From the NCBI GenBank assembly GCA_016617855.1, contig JAECUM010011048.1:1-64000 (forward strand): a stretch of 64,000 nucleotides of DNA, written 5' to 3'. This stretch comes from Megalonaias nervosa. Lineage: Eukaryota; Mollusca; Bivalvia; Unionida; Unionidae. Below the pieces are notes generated by a model. It made no database searches and had not been told where the DNA came from. It worked only from the letters and a program-made list of their open reading frames with translations. The position numbers and the translations under genes are program-made. The stretch's first letter is position 1, and each line of letters starts with the position of its first letter. Below are positions 50,745 to 62,261 of this stretch, piece after piece.

Positions 50745-51520
50745 ATCTGAAGAAGAAATAGGCATCTGATTTATATCATCCCTTATTGCCTTGATGGCAT
50801 GTGGTATGACTGCTTTACATCATCCCTTATTGCCTTCATGGCAAGGGGTATGTATGACTGCATAACATCATCAAATATTGTCTTGATTGCATGGGGTAAG
50901 ACTGGTTTACATCATCCCTTATTTCTTTAATGTCATGAGGTATGATTGTTTTACATCATAAAATATTGCCTTTGATGGCATGGGACATGACTGCTTTATA
51001 TCATCCCTTACTGACTTGCTGGCATTGGGTATGACTGTTTTACATCTTCCCTTATTGCTTTGATGGTTGCATGTATGACTGCTTTACATTACCTCTTTCT
51101 GCCTTTCTGGCATGGGGTATGACTGCTTTACATCATCAAATATTTCCTTGATGGCATGTGGTATAATTGCTTTAAATCATCCCTTATTGTCTAGATGGCA
51201 TGGGGTATGACTGCTTTACATCATCCCTTACTGTATTGATGGCATGGGGTATGAGTGGTTTATAGTATCCCTTATTGCCTTCATGGCATGGGGTATGACT
51301 GCTTTATATTATCCCTTACTGCCTTCATGGCATGGGCTATGACTGCTTTACATCATCAAATACTGCCTTCATGGCATGGGCTATGACTGCTTTACATCAT
51401 CAAATACTGCCTTCATGGCATGGGCTATGACTGCTTTACATCATCAAATACTGCCTTCATGGTATTGGGTAAGATTGCTTTGTATCATCCCTTGTTGTGT
51501 TGGTGACACAGGGTATGACT
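50745..51520. repeat. 44 bp minisatellite
   Basis: About 17 units of CATCCCTTATTGCCTTGATG plus GCATGGGGTATGACTGCTTTA. Three successive nearly identical units (CTTCATGGCATGGGCTATGA ... CATCAAATACTGC) at about 51323-51460 show a recent local expansion. Confidence 0.95.
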
Positions 51521-51991
51521 GAATGTGCAAGACATTGTGAAATCAAGATAAGTAACAGGGTAGAGTTTCATTAAAATACCTTTATTGGCTCAAAAGGTAT
51601 ACCTATACATAAACAGAGATCACTGATTATATTTTCCTTGCTGTGACTTTACTCTGAGGCAGTGGACATGAATTTAGTTTGGGACACATTGTCTAGTCAT
51701 GAGAAGTAACTGGTTCAAGTTTCATTAAAATAGCTTGTGGTTCAAAAACTTATACTTCAGACAAGGGTACCAGTGATACTTACATGTTCACTGGCTGTGA
51801 CATTCACCTTGTGGCAGGGGACATGACTATAGTTTGTGATACACTTTCAATATTTGAGACTTTTTTTGCCTAAAATTGCATCTTAACATCTTCAAAAGTT
51901 CAAAGTATACTCTTGGACAGCAATACAAATCTGAGATGTACATTCCCCCCACCTTATTTTCACTTAGAGGATGTGAGCATAGCTAAAGTAT

Positions 51992-51997
<6 letters not shown>

Positions 51998-52061
<64 letters not shown>
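51998..52061. repeat. (AT)n microsatellite
   Basis: About 32 AT repeats. Confidence 0.97.
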
Positions 52062-52064
<3 letters not shown>

Positions 52065-52179
52065 GCAAGGTGCCATTACAATATTTTCAGTGGCATACAC
52101 TTCAAACTCTCGACAAGTATATAAGTGAAAGAATTATATTTTCCGATGGCAATGACCTTGACCCTGAGACAAGGTGTAT

Positions 52180-52920
52180 AATAATAATAATAATAATAAT
52201 GAGGACTTTGTATAGCGCCTAATCTTTAGAAGCTCAAAGCACTTTACAACATTTGACAACACTTAAAAAAACATATTTAATGATATGATTACAAAATTAA
52301 AAACAAACACCACAAAAGTAGAAACAGAAAATATGCTGTAAATATTTAAGGCAAGGATACATTATTAGGTCTTTAAGTCTGTTCTTGCAGTTGAAATAGG
52401 TGAGTTTTAAGAGCGCTCTTGAATGAGATCACTGTGTCTTTGTGTCTAAGTGCAGTGGGCAATTCGTTCCACGTTGCTGGGCCCTGGTATGCAAAAGAGC
52501 GTTGTCCATATGATTTCATCTTCATAGTGGGAATAATGAGAATACGAGTGTCAGAAGAGGAGCGTAAGCATCTTGCAGGTGTGTACACATGGGTGAGGTC
52601 AGATAGGTATGTTGGACTGGAGCCCGTCAGTGAAACGTAGCACAGAGAACAAATTTTGTGTTTAATTCTGGATCGTATGGATAGCCAGTGTAGGGTAGAG
52701 AGCAGGGGAGAGGCGTGCTCTGATCGTGGTACTCTAAGGATGATCCGAGCAGCTGCATTTTGAACTTTTTGAAGTTTCTGAAGTAGATATTGAGACGAAC
52801 CAGACAGAATTGAGTTACAATAGTCCAGTCTTGAAAGTACTAAGGAACACACAAGTGTTTTAGTGGCATCAACTGAAAGATACTTGCGAATGGAGCTGAT
52901 TCGTCTCAGCTCAAGATATA
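52180..52920 (-). pseudogene. 5'-truncated CR1/L2-like LINE, ORF2 C-terminus and 3' tail
   Basis: The minus-strand frame from about 52915 to 52373 is intact for about 180 codons and ends at a stop. It reads ELRRISSIRKYLSVDATKTL, LDYCNSILSG, KLQKVQNAAARIIL, LHWLSIRSRI and GQRSFAYQGPATWNELP. These are the C-terminal thumb-region motifs of CR1/L2-group reverse transcriptases. The 3' untranslated part ends in GTAAAGTGCTTTGAG...GGCGCTATACAAAGTCC followed by (ATT)n, the expected tail of this LINE group. RT palm and endonuclease are missing through 5' truncation. The open frame suggests a fairly young insertion. It lies within the ~165 bp tandem repeat. Confidence 0.88.
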
Positions 52921-53300
52921 TCCTATGGTATGCAACACAAACAACCAGTTACAATATATAACTGGCTAAAGTTTCATTAAGATATCTTTGGTGATTCAAA
53001 CGTTATGCTCCAGACAAGGAAACATGTCACAGAATTACATTATCCCATGCTTGGACCTTGACCCTGAGGTTGGGATCATGACAATCAACACAGTGTAGCC
53101 ATAAGATATATATTTGGGCAGTCAAATATTTTCAGTGGTTCAAAAATTATACACCAGACAAGGATACAAGTCACAGAATTAGAGTCCTCCTTGCCATGAC
53201 CTTGACCTTAAGGCAGGAATCCATACTATGGTACTTGACTCACTGTCTAATCATGATATATACTCGGGCAAAGTTTCATTACAATGTTATGGGCCAGACA

Positions 53301-54780
53301 AATGTTAATGGACAGACAACAACATAACTTAATATATCCAATTTTAAAATAGCTACATCAAAAGTCAGCAGCCCATTGGATCATATGTAAAAATAAATCA
53401 TTTCAAGAACAAATTAAATAAATTTCTTAAAATTAAAAACAAATATAACAGAAGACACATATATTCTTTAACACAAGTAAAATTAAGTAGCACTATACAT
53501 CAAAAGTATCTGCATCATCAACATAAGTCCATATAGAGGTTTTATGAAAACAGTACCAGTACTGCCAATATTATCATGGTGATCCAACACCCAGATATGT
53601 ATACAATTATTATCCTTTAAAGAAGACACTAACAAGCTTAATTACATCACTCCCTGTATGCCTTGCCTTTTAAAGAATAAAGCAAGCAAGCAATTAATAT
53701 TGAAGTAAATGAATGAAGTCACAAAACATATATTATGAACATACCACTCGTAGAGTTTCAAATGATCTACAGTAAGTTTTGGGAAATAAATAACATGATA
53801 TAAAAACATTGCAGGTGAAATGATTACAACATTTAACTAATAATGTATTCTCTTAGACACAAGTGGTAAATAAAAAATTAGTTTTGATGCATACCACAGG
53901 CATTCAATTCATTATTATACAAACAACATGCCTCTGTCAGTATTAAATGGATTAAAATATAGTAAAATTTCCTCAAAATCATACATGCTACTGTGGAAAT
54001 TTTGCAAAAATATTAAATGACTTGAAATAAACTGCCACAAGATGCATTGTAGAATGTAGAGATAGTACTATTTTATAACTAGAACTGTAATGGCTTGCTG
54101 TCACAGATTTCTGTGCTTCTAGTACAAATTTTAACACACACTTTGTAATTACCCTTACCTCTCCCTAACAGTGATGAAAGAAAATTAATGCAAAATCCCT
54201 AACACTAACACATCTATTGATGCATCTTCCAGCTACTGAAGTTTAGTCGGTAAATACATGAAAATATCAATAACTGAAATTTGTGTTTTTACCTCCAACA
54301 GGTGAGAGCTAAGGTGATATAGTCACTACTGAGACAACACAGTACAAAGTTTCATGAAATCCCGTATCAAACATCTTTCCAGCATCTGTGTCACATAAAT
54401 CACTATGCCCAAATTTAGCATGCCAAACAATTATGAGACAGTATGGCAAAGTGGTTGGAACTATGGACTCCAGATCTGAAATCTTCTATTTAAACAGAAT
54501 TCATCCTATATTAATATCTTGATTGATCAATCAACATAGGCATTTATCAACTAAATAAGTCATCTAATAATCTGCAATCAGTTCATCAGCTTCAGGTGCT
54601 CCGTGTTTATGAGGGCCTAAAACATTTCCTCAATCTTGTGGTTGCAACATAATCTTGCAACAAGGATACACTGACTAAATCTATGTGAAAAGACAAGACA
54701 TAAAACTGCCATGACATGACAGAGCAACTTCTTGGAATGCCTGGACTACTACAAATCAGCAAATCGAACCAAATGTACAG
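53301..54780. other. 3' flank of the MINDY4-like gene, nothing recognised
   Basis: It lies downstream (minus sense) of the stop codon and should include the 3' UTR. I found no clear AATAAA on the minus strand close to the stop. A tRNA-like TGGCAAAGTGGTTGGAACT near 54447 is too weak to call. Confidence 0.4.
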
Positions 54781-54829
54781 CTAGAGAAGTGGTTCAGTTC
54801 CATTCCAGTCAATCTCAACATCATTCCAT
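54781..54829 (-). CDS. MINDY4-like deubiquitinase, terminal coding exon
   Basis: 49 nt after acceptor TTTGTCTGTTTCAG. Its first base completes the AA carried over from the previous exon to give Lys, then WNDVEIDWNGTEPLL and a TAG stop. MINDY4 proteins end in W(K/N)-A-V-WNG-DP-L, so both family C-terminus and phase agree. The exon ends the gene on the minus strand. The intron upstream (54830-56013) contains the 45 bp minisatellite. The exon is short and would be missed by most ORF scans. Confidence 0.88.
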
Positions 54830-55019
54830 CTGAAACAGACAAAAGTCACAATTAAATAAACTCTTTGGTATGATAACTCTCCAAGTTATTTTTTATTAGA
54901 AAGAGACTAGTCTAGAAAAATACAAAGTTTGGACTGAAGTCTGATTTTGTTACAACTTGTTTAAGGCTCATCTTATGTGACAAAAAGCATGAAAAACCCA
55001 TGAAATAGGACTAATTACT
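54830..55019. other. Intron of the MINDY4-like gene
   Basis: Intron sequence between the last splice acceptor and the 45 bp array. Confidence 0.6.
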
Positions 55020-55840
55020 CACTGACAAAATGTAAACTAATCCCATGAAATAAGGCTACTTCCCCATTCAAATAACAAACAAATCTCATAAAACAAGATC
55101 ACATCCACATTCAAATAATGTAAATGAAACCCATGTTAAGAGACTACTTCAACATTAAAAATATGCAAACATAACCCATGAGATAAGATCAAATTACTAT
55201 TCAAATGATGAAAACAAATCTCATGAAATAAGACAACTTCTACACTCAAATAATGTATACATAACCCATCAAATAAAACTACTTCCCCATTCAAATAATG
55301 TATACATACCCCATGAAATAAGACTAATTCCACATTCAAATACTGTATACATACCCCATGAAATAAGACTACTTCCACATTCAAATAATATATACATACC
55401 CCATGAAATAAGCTTATCTTCCCCATTCAAATAATGTAAATAAATCTCATGAAATAAGACTATTTCCCTGTTTGAATAATGTCAACAAACCCCATGAAAT
55501 AAGACCACTTCCCCATCCAAAATAATGTAAACAAATCCCATGAAATAAGACTACTTTCCCATTCAAGAAATGTATACAAACCGCATGAAATACAAGTACT
55601 TTCCCATTCAAAGAATGCATACAATATGCATGAAATAAGATGATTTCCCCAATCAAATAATGTAAACAAATCCCATGAAATAAGAACACTTCATAATTTG
55701 TCTAAAGTAAACAAATCAAAGAAAAAAAGACCACATCCCCATTCAAGTAACATATACAAACTCCAAGAAATAAGACTACTTCCTCATTCAAAGAATGTAA
55801 ATGAAACCCATGCAATAACATGAATTCCTATTTCAAATAA
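55020..55840. repeat. 45 bp intronic minisatellite
   Basis: About 18 units of CCCATGAAATAAGACTACTT plus CCACATTCAAATAATGTATA. Spacing is 45 bp (55321 to 55366), with some 43-47 bp variants. It lies wholly inside the last intron of the MINDY4-like gene. Minus-strand frames of 70-96 codons are repeat translations. Confidence 0.95.
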
Positions 55841-56013
55841 TGTTGACCTAGTCAAGGTATTCTTACTAATAAGTCTAAATTGGAAGAAATCACAGTACAT
55901 AAATCTTCATTAAATTATCTTCTGAAATCGATCATTACAATGAAAGTACCATCAAATGTGAGTCATGATTCTATATTAGTCACATTCACCCAGTCACATA
56001 ATATGAGACTCAC

Positions 56014-56095
56014 TTAGTCCTAATGCAGAGTTCAAGAGGAGGCACCAACTGACCTTCATCTTCTGAGGGCCCTTTGTAGTGAACATTGGTTGTAT
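56014..56095 (-). CDS. MINDY4-like deubiquitinase, penultimate coding exon
   Basis: 82 nt between acceptor ATTTACTCCCACAG and donor GTGAGT. With the G left over from the previous exon it starts with Asp, then TTNVHYKGPSEDEGQ and LVPPLELCIRT. It leaves AA for the next exon (Lys). The block D-T-...-LVPPLELCIRTKW is the conserved C-terminal block of MINDY4 (FAM188B) proteins. MINDY3 is known to end differently. Phases on both sides match the neighbouring exons exactly. Confidence 0.92.
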
Positions 56096-56269
56096 CTGTG
56101 GGAGTAAATGAAATACTAACAATTCTTATTTTTAGTATCAATTTTTGTGCTTTTCTGAAAAAAATATCATTTAAATAAATAATTAAATCATTGTTGACGC
56201 ATCAGATGGAAATGATATCCTATTGTCTTCACAGATGGATCATAACAATAAGTACTGGATGGTTATTCT

Positions 56270-57460
56270 TACATCATCAGGCCAGGTTTAGCCAGTTTGA
56301 CACACATCATTAAGCCAGTTTAAGCTGGTTTGACACACATCATCAAGCCAGTTTTATCAGGTTTGATACACATGATCAAGCCAGTTACAGCTGGTTTGAC
56401 ACACATCATCAAGCCAGGTTTAGTTGGTTTGACACACATCATCAAATCAGTTTAAGCTGGTTTGACATAATATTGAACCAGTTTTAGCTGTTTTGATACA
56501 CATCATCAAACCGGGTTTAGCTGGTTTGACACATATCATCAAGCCAGTTTTAGCTGATTTGATACAAATCATCAATCCCGTTATAGCTGGTTTGAGACAC
56601 ATCATCAAGCCAGTTTTAGCTGGTTTGACACATGTCATCAAGCCAGTTTTAGCTGGTTTGAGACACATCATCAAGCCAGTTTTAGCTGATTTGATACAAA
56701 TCATCAAGCCCGTTATAGCTGGTTTGAGACACATCATCAAGCCAGTTTTAGCTGGTTTGACACACGTCATCAAGCCAGTTTTAGCTGGTTTGATACACAT
56801 CATCAGTCCTGTTATAGCTGGTTTGATACACATCATCAAGCCAGTTATAGCTGGTTTGATACATATCATCAATCCTGTTATAGCTGGTTTGATACACATC
56901 ATCAAGCCAGTTTTAGTTGGTTTGATACACATCATCAAGCCAGTTACAGCTGGTTTGACAGATGTCATCAAGCCAGTTTTAGGTGGTTTGACACACATCA
57001 TCAAGCCAGTTTTAGCTGGTTTGATACACATCAATGAACCAGTTGTAGTTGGTTTGACACATATAATAAAGCCAGTTTTAGCTGGTTTGACACATATCAT
57101 CAAGCCAGTTTTAGTTGGTTTGATACACATCATTGAACCAGTTTTAGCTGGTTTGACACACATCATCAAGCCAGTTTTAGGTGGTTTGACACACATCATT
57201 AAGCCAGTTTTAGTTGGTTTCACACACATCATCAAGCCAGTGTTAGCTAGTTTGACACACATCATCAAGCCGGTTTTAGCTAAGTTGACACACATCATCA
57301 AGCCGGTTTTAGCTAAGTTGACACACATCATCAAGCCGGTTTTAGCTAAGTTGACACACATCATCAAGCCAGTTTTAGTTGGATTGACACATATTATCAA
57401 GCCAGTTTTAGCTGAATTGATATATATCATCAGGACAATTTTAGATGAATTTATGCACAT
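56270..57460. repeat. 33 bp intronic minisatellite, subfamily 1
   Basis: About 36 units of CATCATCAAGCCAGTTTTAG plus CTGGTTTGACACA. The 33 bp unit keeps one frame open on each strand. This yields a plus-strand frame of 338 codons (11-residue repeats such as HIIKPVLAGLT) and a minus-strand frame of 337 codons (CVKPAKTGLMM). Variants such as AGCTAAGTTGACA (three tandem copies near 57275-57350) show local expansions. It lies in an intron of the MINDY4-like gene. A coding role is unlikely. Confidence 0.95.
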
Positions 57461-57474
57461 CTGGTTTGAGGGGA

Positions 57475-58020
57475 TATTCTACAGATATTATGAACTTCTG
57501 AGAGGGTAACAAGTATTTGGTAAAGTTGTTTACATTTGCAACATGCATAATGGAGAGAGTATTGGCATACCTCTATGTTACTTTCATGCACTGTGACTGA
57601 AATTTTTTTTTACTTTGTACTTATAGAAATTGTAAATGATCTAAGAATGCAGTTATTGAAATAGGGAATGTATATGTTGCCAGACTGGACAATAACAGCT
57701 TCTGAAAGTGCAACAAATCAATTACAAAATATATAAAATGCCAAAAAAGTTATCAGCTCCTTTATCACCTCTGAAGTCCATGAAATAAAAATGACCACGC
57801 TGAGCTAGCAGGTTTTTGATAGGTAAACATCTTTAGCAAGGCCAAGCTGTATACTCAATAACCCATGTTACACACAACAATCATACACTGAACTAAAGGA
57901 ATTAAAAGTTCTTTTTACAATACCAAAGATATGAAAGGTTATTATTTAAATAGCCAGTATAACTGGTGAAGAAAACATGTGAATTTTGTTTTCTTTAAAA
58001 ACTTAACACTGCAAAATAAG
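57475..58020. other. Unique intron sequence between two related 33 bp arrays
   Basis: No repeats or exons recognised. Confidence 0.5.
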
Positions 58021-58024
58021 AAAA

Positions 58025-58785
58025 TGTTGAGTACCACTTTGATACACAACATTAGTCCAGTTTTTGATACAAGTCCAGTTTTTGATACACATCATTAGTC
58101 CAGTTTTTGATACAAGTCCAGTTTTTGATACACATCTAGTTTGATACACATCATTAGGTCCCTTTTAGTTGGTTTGATACGCATCATTAGGTCCCCTTTA
58201 GTTGGTTTGATATGCATCATTAGGTCCTCTTTAGTTGGTTTGATATGCATCATTAAGTCCCTTTTAGTTGGTTTGATACACATCAATAGGTCCCTTTTAG
58301 TTGGTTTGATACGCATCATTAGGTCCCTTTAGTTGGTTTGATATGCATCATTACGTCCCTTTTAGTTGGTTTGATACACATCATTAGGTCCCTTTTAGTT
58401 GGTTTGATACACATCATTAGGTCCCTTCAGTTGGTTTGATATGCATCATTAGGTCCCTTTTAGTTGGTTTGATACTCATCATTAGGTTCGTTTTAGTTGG
58501 TTTGATATGCATCATTAGGTCCCTTTTAGTTGGTTTGATACGCATCATTAGGTCCGTTTTAGTTGGTTTGATATGCATCATTAGGTCCCTTTAGTTGGTT
58601 TGATACGCATCATTAAGCCCCTTTTAGTTGGCTTGATATGCATCAGTAGGTCCCTTTTAGTTGGTTTGATACACATCATTAGGTCCGTTTTATTTGGTTT
58701 GATACGCATCATTAGGTCCCTTTTAGTTGGTTTTATACGCATCATTAGGTCTCTTTTAGTTGATACGCATGATCTTAAGCCATAC
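58025..58785. repeat. 33 bp intronic minisatellite, subfamily 2
   Basis: About 20 units of TTGGTTTGATACGCATCATT plus AGGTCCCTTTTAG. They align position by position with subfamily 1 (TTGGTTTGACACACATCATC, AAGCCAGTTTTAG). The first units (58030-58140) are irregular TTTTTGATACA(AG)TCCAG variants that still resemble subfamily 1. Confidence 0.95.
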
Positions 58786-58959
58786 TAACATTAGAAATGC
58801 AACTGCTGCTTGAGAAAGTGTTTCTTGTGTTTAAAATACTCCATTCCGTAGGTAAAAATTTTAAATACCAAGTAACTGATTACACACAAACATCAATCAG
58901 ACAGTTTGCTGTGTATAAGAGCTTGCTGCAGTATTCAGAAACAACTCTGAAGGCGTTGG

Positions 58960-59605
58960 CTCAATCCTATATCCTTTACAATTCCTGTCCTTGGTTCAAT
59001 CCCATATCCTATATGATTCCACTCCTTGGATCAAACTTGTATCATTTGTGATACCTGTCCTTGGCTCAATCCAATATCCTACATGATTACTCTCCTTGGC
59101 TCAAACTCATATCCTATATGATTCCACTCCTTGGCTCAAATTCATATCCTATATGATTCCTGTCCTTGGCTCAAATTCATATCCTATATGATTCCTGTCC
59201 TTGGCTCAAATTCATATCCTATATGATTCCTGTCCTTGGCTCAAACTCATATCCTATATGATTCCTGTCCTTGGCTCAAACTCATATCCTATATGATTCC
59301 TGTCCTTGGCTCAAATTCATATCCTATATGATTCCTGTCCTTGTCTCAAACACATATCCTGTATGATTCCTGTTCTTGGCTCAAACTCATATCCTATATG
59401 ATTCCTGTCCTTGGTTTGGCACAAATTCATATCCTATATGATTCCTTTCCTTGGCTCAAACTTGTATCCTATAGGATTCCTGTCCTTGGCTCAAACTCAT
59501 ATCCTATGTGATTCCTGTCTTTGGCTCAAACACCCTTGTCCTTATTTCAAACTCATATCCTATATCATTCCTGTCCTGCTCAAAGTCATATTTTATGTGA
59601 TTCCT
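58960..59605. repeat. 35 bp intronic minisatellite
   Basis: About 18 units of CCTGTCCTTGGCTCAAACTC plus ATATCCTATATGATT. Several central units (59150-59330) are almost identical. Confidence 0.95.
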
Positions 59606-61003
59606 ATATAGTTATAACCTGTGGCTTAAATTTGGTCAAGAAAATTGCTCTAGAACACGAGTTTTTCTGCAATATCCATTTCTCTTTAACCCACAATGAG
59701 TTTCACACTGAATTGAGGCCTACTGAATTGGGGCTCAAAAGGTCAATGACCAGGGTGATGTTTGACCCATTGACCCCAATTCAATAGACCTTCACAAACT
59801 TTGATCAATATACATGGTCAAGAACTGAAATTAACTGTAGATTTTGGAGAACTCAAATTATTGTGCAGAAACATTTTTCTTTCAATCACAGACTATGACC
59901 TTTCATCTTTCAAACATGAAATTGATAGGTTTTTCCTAACCCAAGTCGTCCACAAAGATTAGTAACTACAGACTGAGGAGAATTCAAGAAACTGTGTAGA
60001 AGTAAAACTAGTAAAAGAAGGATGGATGGATGGAAAACTTCACAACATAATCGAGTCTGTGGAAACTGGATCACCCAATATCAGGAATTAGTCTAATGTC
60101 TAAGTCATGAAACTGCCATAAAGCAAAAGTTTAGTCCCAAGCAAATGCATTTTTTCACAAGTGATATGTCAGACATGTGCTCATTTAAAACAATTAAACT
60201 AATTACTTGTAATGAACACTTCATTACTTATCCTTTTGCTTGAAAAACAAAACATGGACTATGAAATACCTTAACTGTTGTTTGCAGCAGCAATATAAAA
60301 CACACTAATTCTAAGCAGATATCTTCTCCGGTGTGACTTGGAAAGCCAGTCAAAATATGGAGCGTCATGGAATTGGTTTTGCTACTCAAACATATCATGT
60401 TTTCAAAGGTTATCTTAGACATTGAAAAGCCAGAGAAAATTTGATAATCAGAAAAAAGGTAACACATGATAAGCATTGCATATTTAAAATAGTTTATTCT
60501 GTCCATTCCATATAATACATGGAGTCGGACCTGTCCATTTCAGCTGCTATTTAGTTGTGTCTCAGTTGATTCTGGAAACTCAGTTTGAACTCTGTGGTAG
60601 TAAGAAATGAATCTAAATTACAATGATAAATGACAAATGTATTCTTTCTGTTTTAATTAACTTTAATTATATGATTTTATGCTGCAATCATTTTTCACCA
60701 AAATTTCCAATTTCAAAGACAGAGATGCTGCCCTGGAGTGGTCCTAGAGTTGAAAAAATTCATAGTGCCATAAACTTGTGCTGGGCAATAATTGGACAAG
60801 TAAAATATTGTCAGGACAAGTCATTTTCCAAAGTCTTTTGTCCTGGACAAGTGGGTGTAAACTATTTGTACAGCACTGGCAATATAATCAACCTTATATA
60901 GGTGTATAGAAATTTCAGTCAATTAACACAGGAATCAAATTCATCAATATGCAGACAAGTTTTCTCTGACTTCAAAACTTACAAATAACTGTTGATGACA
61001 TAC
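59606..61003. other. Intron of the MINDY4-like gene, nothing else recognised
   Basis: About 1.4 kb between the 35 bp array and the splice donor at 61003. GGTCAATG..TTGACCC self-complementary stretches occur near 59740-59785. A 92-codon minus-strand frame (60228-60506) has no family match or splice support. Confidence 0.5.
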
Positions 61004-61184
61004 CTATTGTCAGTTTAATCTCATGCTGTTGGCGAGCCATGCCATCAAAATAGTAGAGATGAAATCTTCTCTCCGCCTTCCAATCGCTGATAAGATCACG
61101 CTTGACTGAGAACAGTATGCTGAAGTGACTTTCACTGCAGATGACCCATATAGGATATCTGGGAGTCTTGTAATATGTTCCGAC
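61004..61184 (-). CDS. MINDY4-like deubiquitinase, exon with the catalytic-His segment
   Basis: 181 nt (60 codons plus one base) between acceptor CTTCTTGTTACAG and donor AG|GTATGT. The translation begins [20 protein letters not shown] and includes [15 protein letters not shown] and ending [14 protein letters not shown]4/FAM188B proteins carry V--YLK-P--PIWVVCSESHFSVLF...LYYYDGLANQ--EIRLT at this position. The His of ESHF is the probable catalytic histidine. It lies 83 residues from the C-terminus, close to the spacing I recall for human MINDY4. MINDY enzymes cleave K48-linked ubiquitin chains in the cytosol or nucleus. The preceding exon would end in phase 0 and was not found up to 64000. Confidence 0.93.
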
Positions 61185-61554
61185 CTGTAACAAGAAGAAG
61201 GTGAAATATTTCTACAGTTATGCACCTGATTAAAACCTGAACTATCCAACACAATGGAAGATCCAATCAGATGTCATGTTCTGTTGACCTTTCGATTCAC
61301 CATCAAAATTACAACTTTCATATCTATGAAACTGAAAAATACCATTCAGAACATAATGTTTCTATCAACATCTCTCTCTAACATGAAATGCAATGCTTTA
61401 TCTAATAGAGTACCCTAAAAATATGTGGATCAAGAGTTATAAAGGTTATTAGAACAAAAAAAACTCTATTCATGCATGCAGAATCTACTTATTATGACTC
61501 TATTTTAATATGATTGCAGAGAGTGTATACACTGTATGAATAGGGTTTAAAAGC
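61185..61554. other. Intron, nothing recognised
   Basis: Sequence upstream of the 61184 acceptor, with no exon found on the minus strand. Confidence 0.5.
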
Positions 61555-61720
61555 AAGCCAGCACAACACTGGCTATATAGTGCATATGAAAAGCTATGTT
61601 CTAAAAATTTAAAGATAAAAACACGCAAAAAATTAGGAAAATAAACCCTTCCAAATACAAGTAAACATCCAGCCATACAAGATAAAAGATAAAGATAATA
61701 AAATTCTTCAAATGCCATGT
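61555..61720. repeat. Dispersed repeat E, copy 2
   Basis: Partner of 9750-9900 in the same orientation (CTATATAGTGC, GTTCTAAAAA, AAACCCTTCCAAATA, TACAAGATAAAAG, AATTCTT). Confidence 0.5.
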
Positions 61721-62260
61721 TTTATTAGGTCAAAAAATGTATTTTAAAAAAAGTCCTTAAAATTGTAGGGTCCAAGTTTGCCATATAAATTGTATATTTT
61801 TAAAAAGTTTAAAATTTCTCTGGTGGTAAATTATCATAAAGTTACACATCTAGAGAAAAAATGCATCACTAATGCAAAATCTCATTTATCACAAACAATT
61901 TGTCTGCCTGGATCTAAGGTCTTCATATAGCAAGGGACTAAAGAAAAGGCATCAAAACTTTTTAAAAAAACATCCGATGTCACAAGATCAAGAAATGAAC
62001 TAAGACGATAGATTTGTTAGTTACACACAGAGACACAAACACATCTAGCAGATTTGCAATCCCTACTTCTCTTGTCCCTGTCTGGTTGTCTTAGAACAAC
62101 TGTCTCAGGTTGATTGTCATGTGATGGTCTGATAACATAATATTTCAAGACAAATATGTCAAACTGTCCAACAAGATATTAATAGTTACCCTTTAGGCAA
62201 ATCATTGATATGATGGAATACAGACAGGATATACGAATCTGTTACATGTATTGGTATAGG
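61721..62260. other. No exon recognised
   Basis: AT-rich, presumably intronic. Confidence 0.45.
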
Positions 62261-62261
62261 A

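Larger units (their letters stand above)
51530..53300. repeat. Diverged ~165 bp tandem repeat, split by a LINE and a (TA)n tract
   Basis: Units carry AAAGTTTCATTA-AAT, GGTTCAAAAATTATAC-CCAG, ACAAGGATAC, CCATGACCTTGACCCTGAGG and CAGG-A-CATGACTAT. They lie at about 51565-51710, 51712-51865, 52070-52175, 52950-53105 and 53110-53290. The 52180-52920 LINE breaks the third unit right after CCTTGACCCTGAGAC. Confidence 0.75.

Noticed and set aside
54430..54500. tRNA-SINE head near 54447
   Set aside because: Only a weak box A-like TGGCAAAGTGG without a convincing box B, body or tail.
56447..57509. Opposite-strand open frames of 337 and 338 codons as genes
   Set aside because: They are the two open frames of a 33 bp tandem repeat lying in an intron. 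Frame openness follows from the unit length and composition.
60228..60506. 92-codon frame as a further MINDY4 exon
   Set aside because: It lies between two exons that already join in phase, and its translation does not resemble MINDY4.
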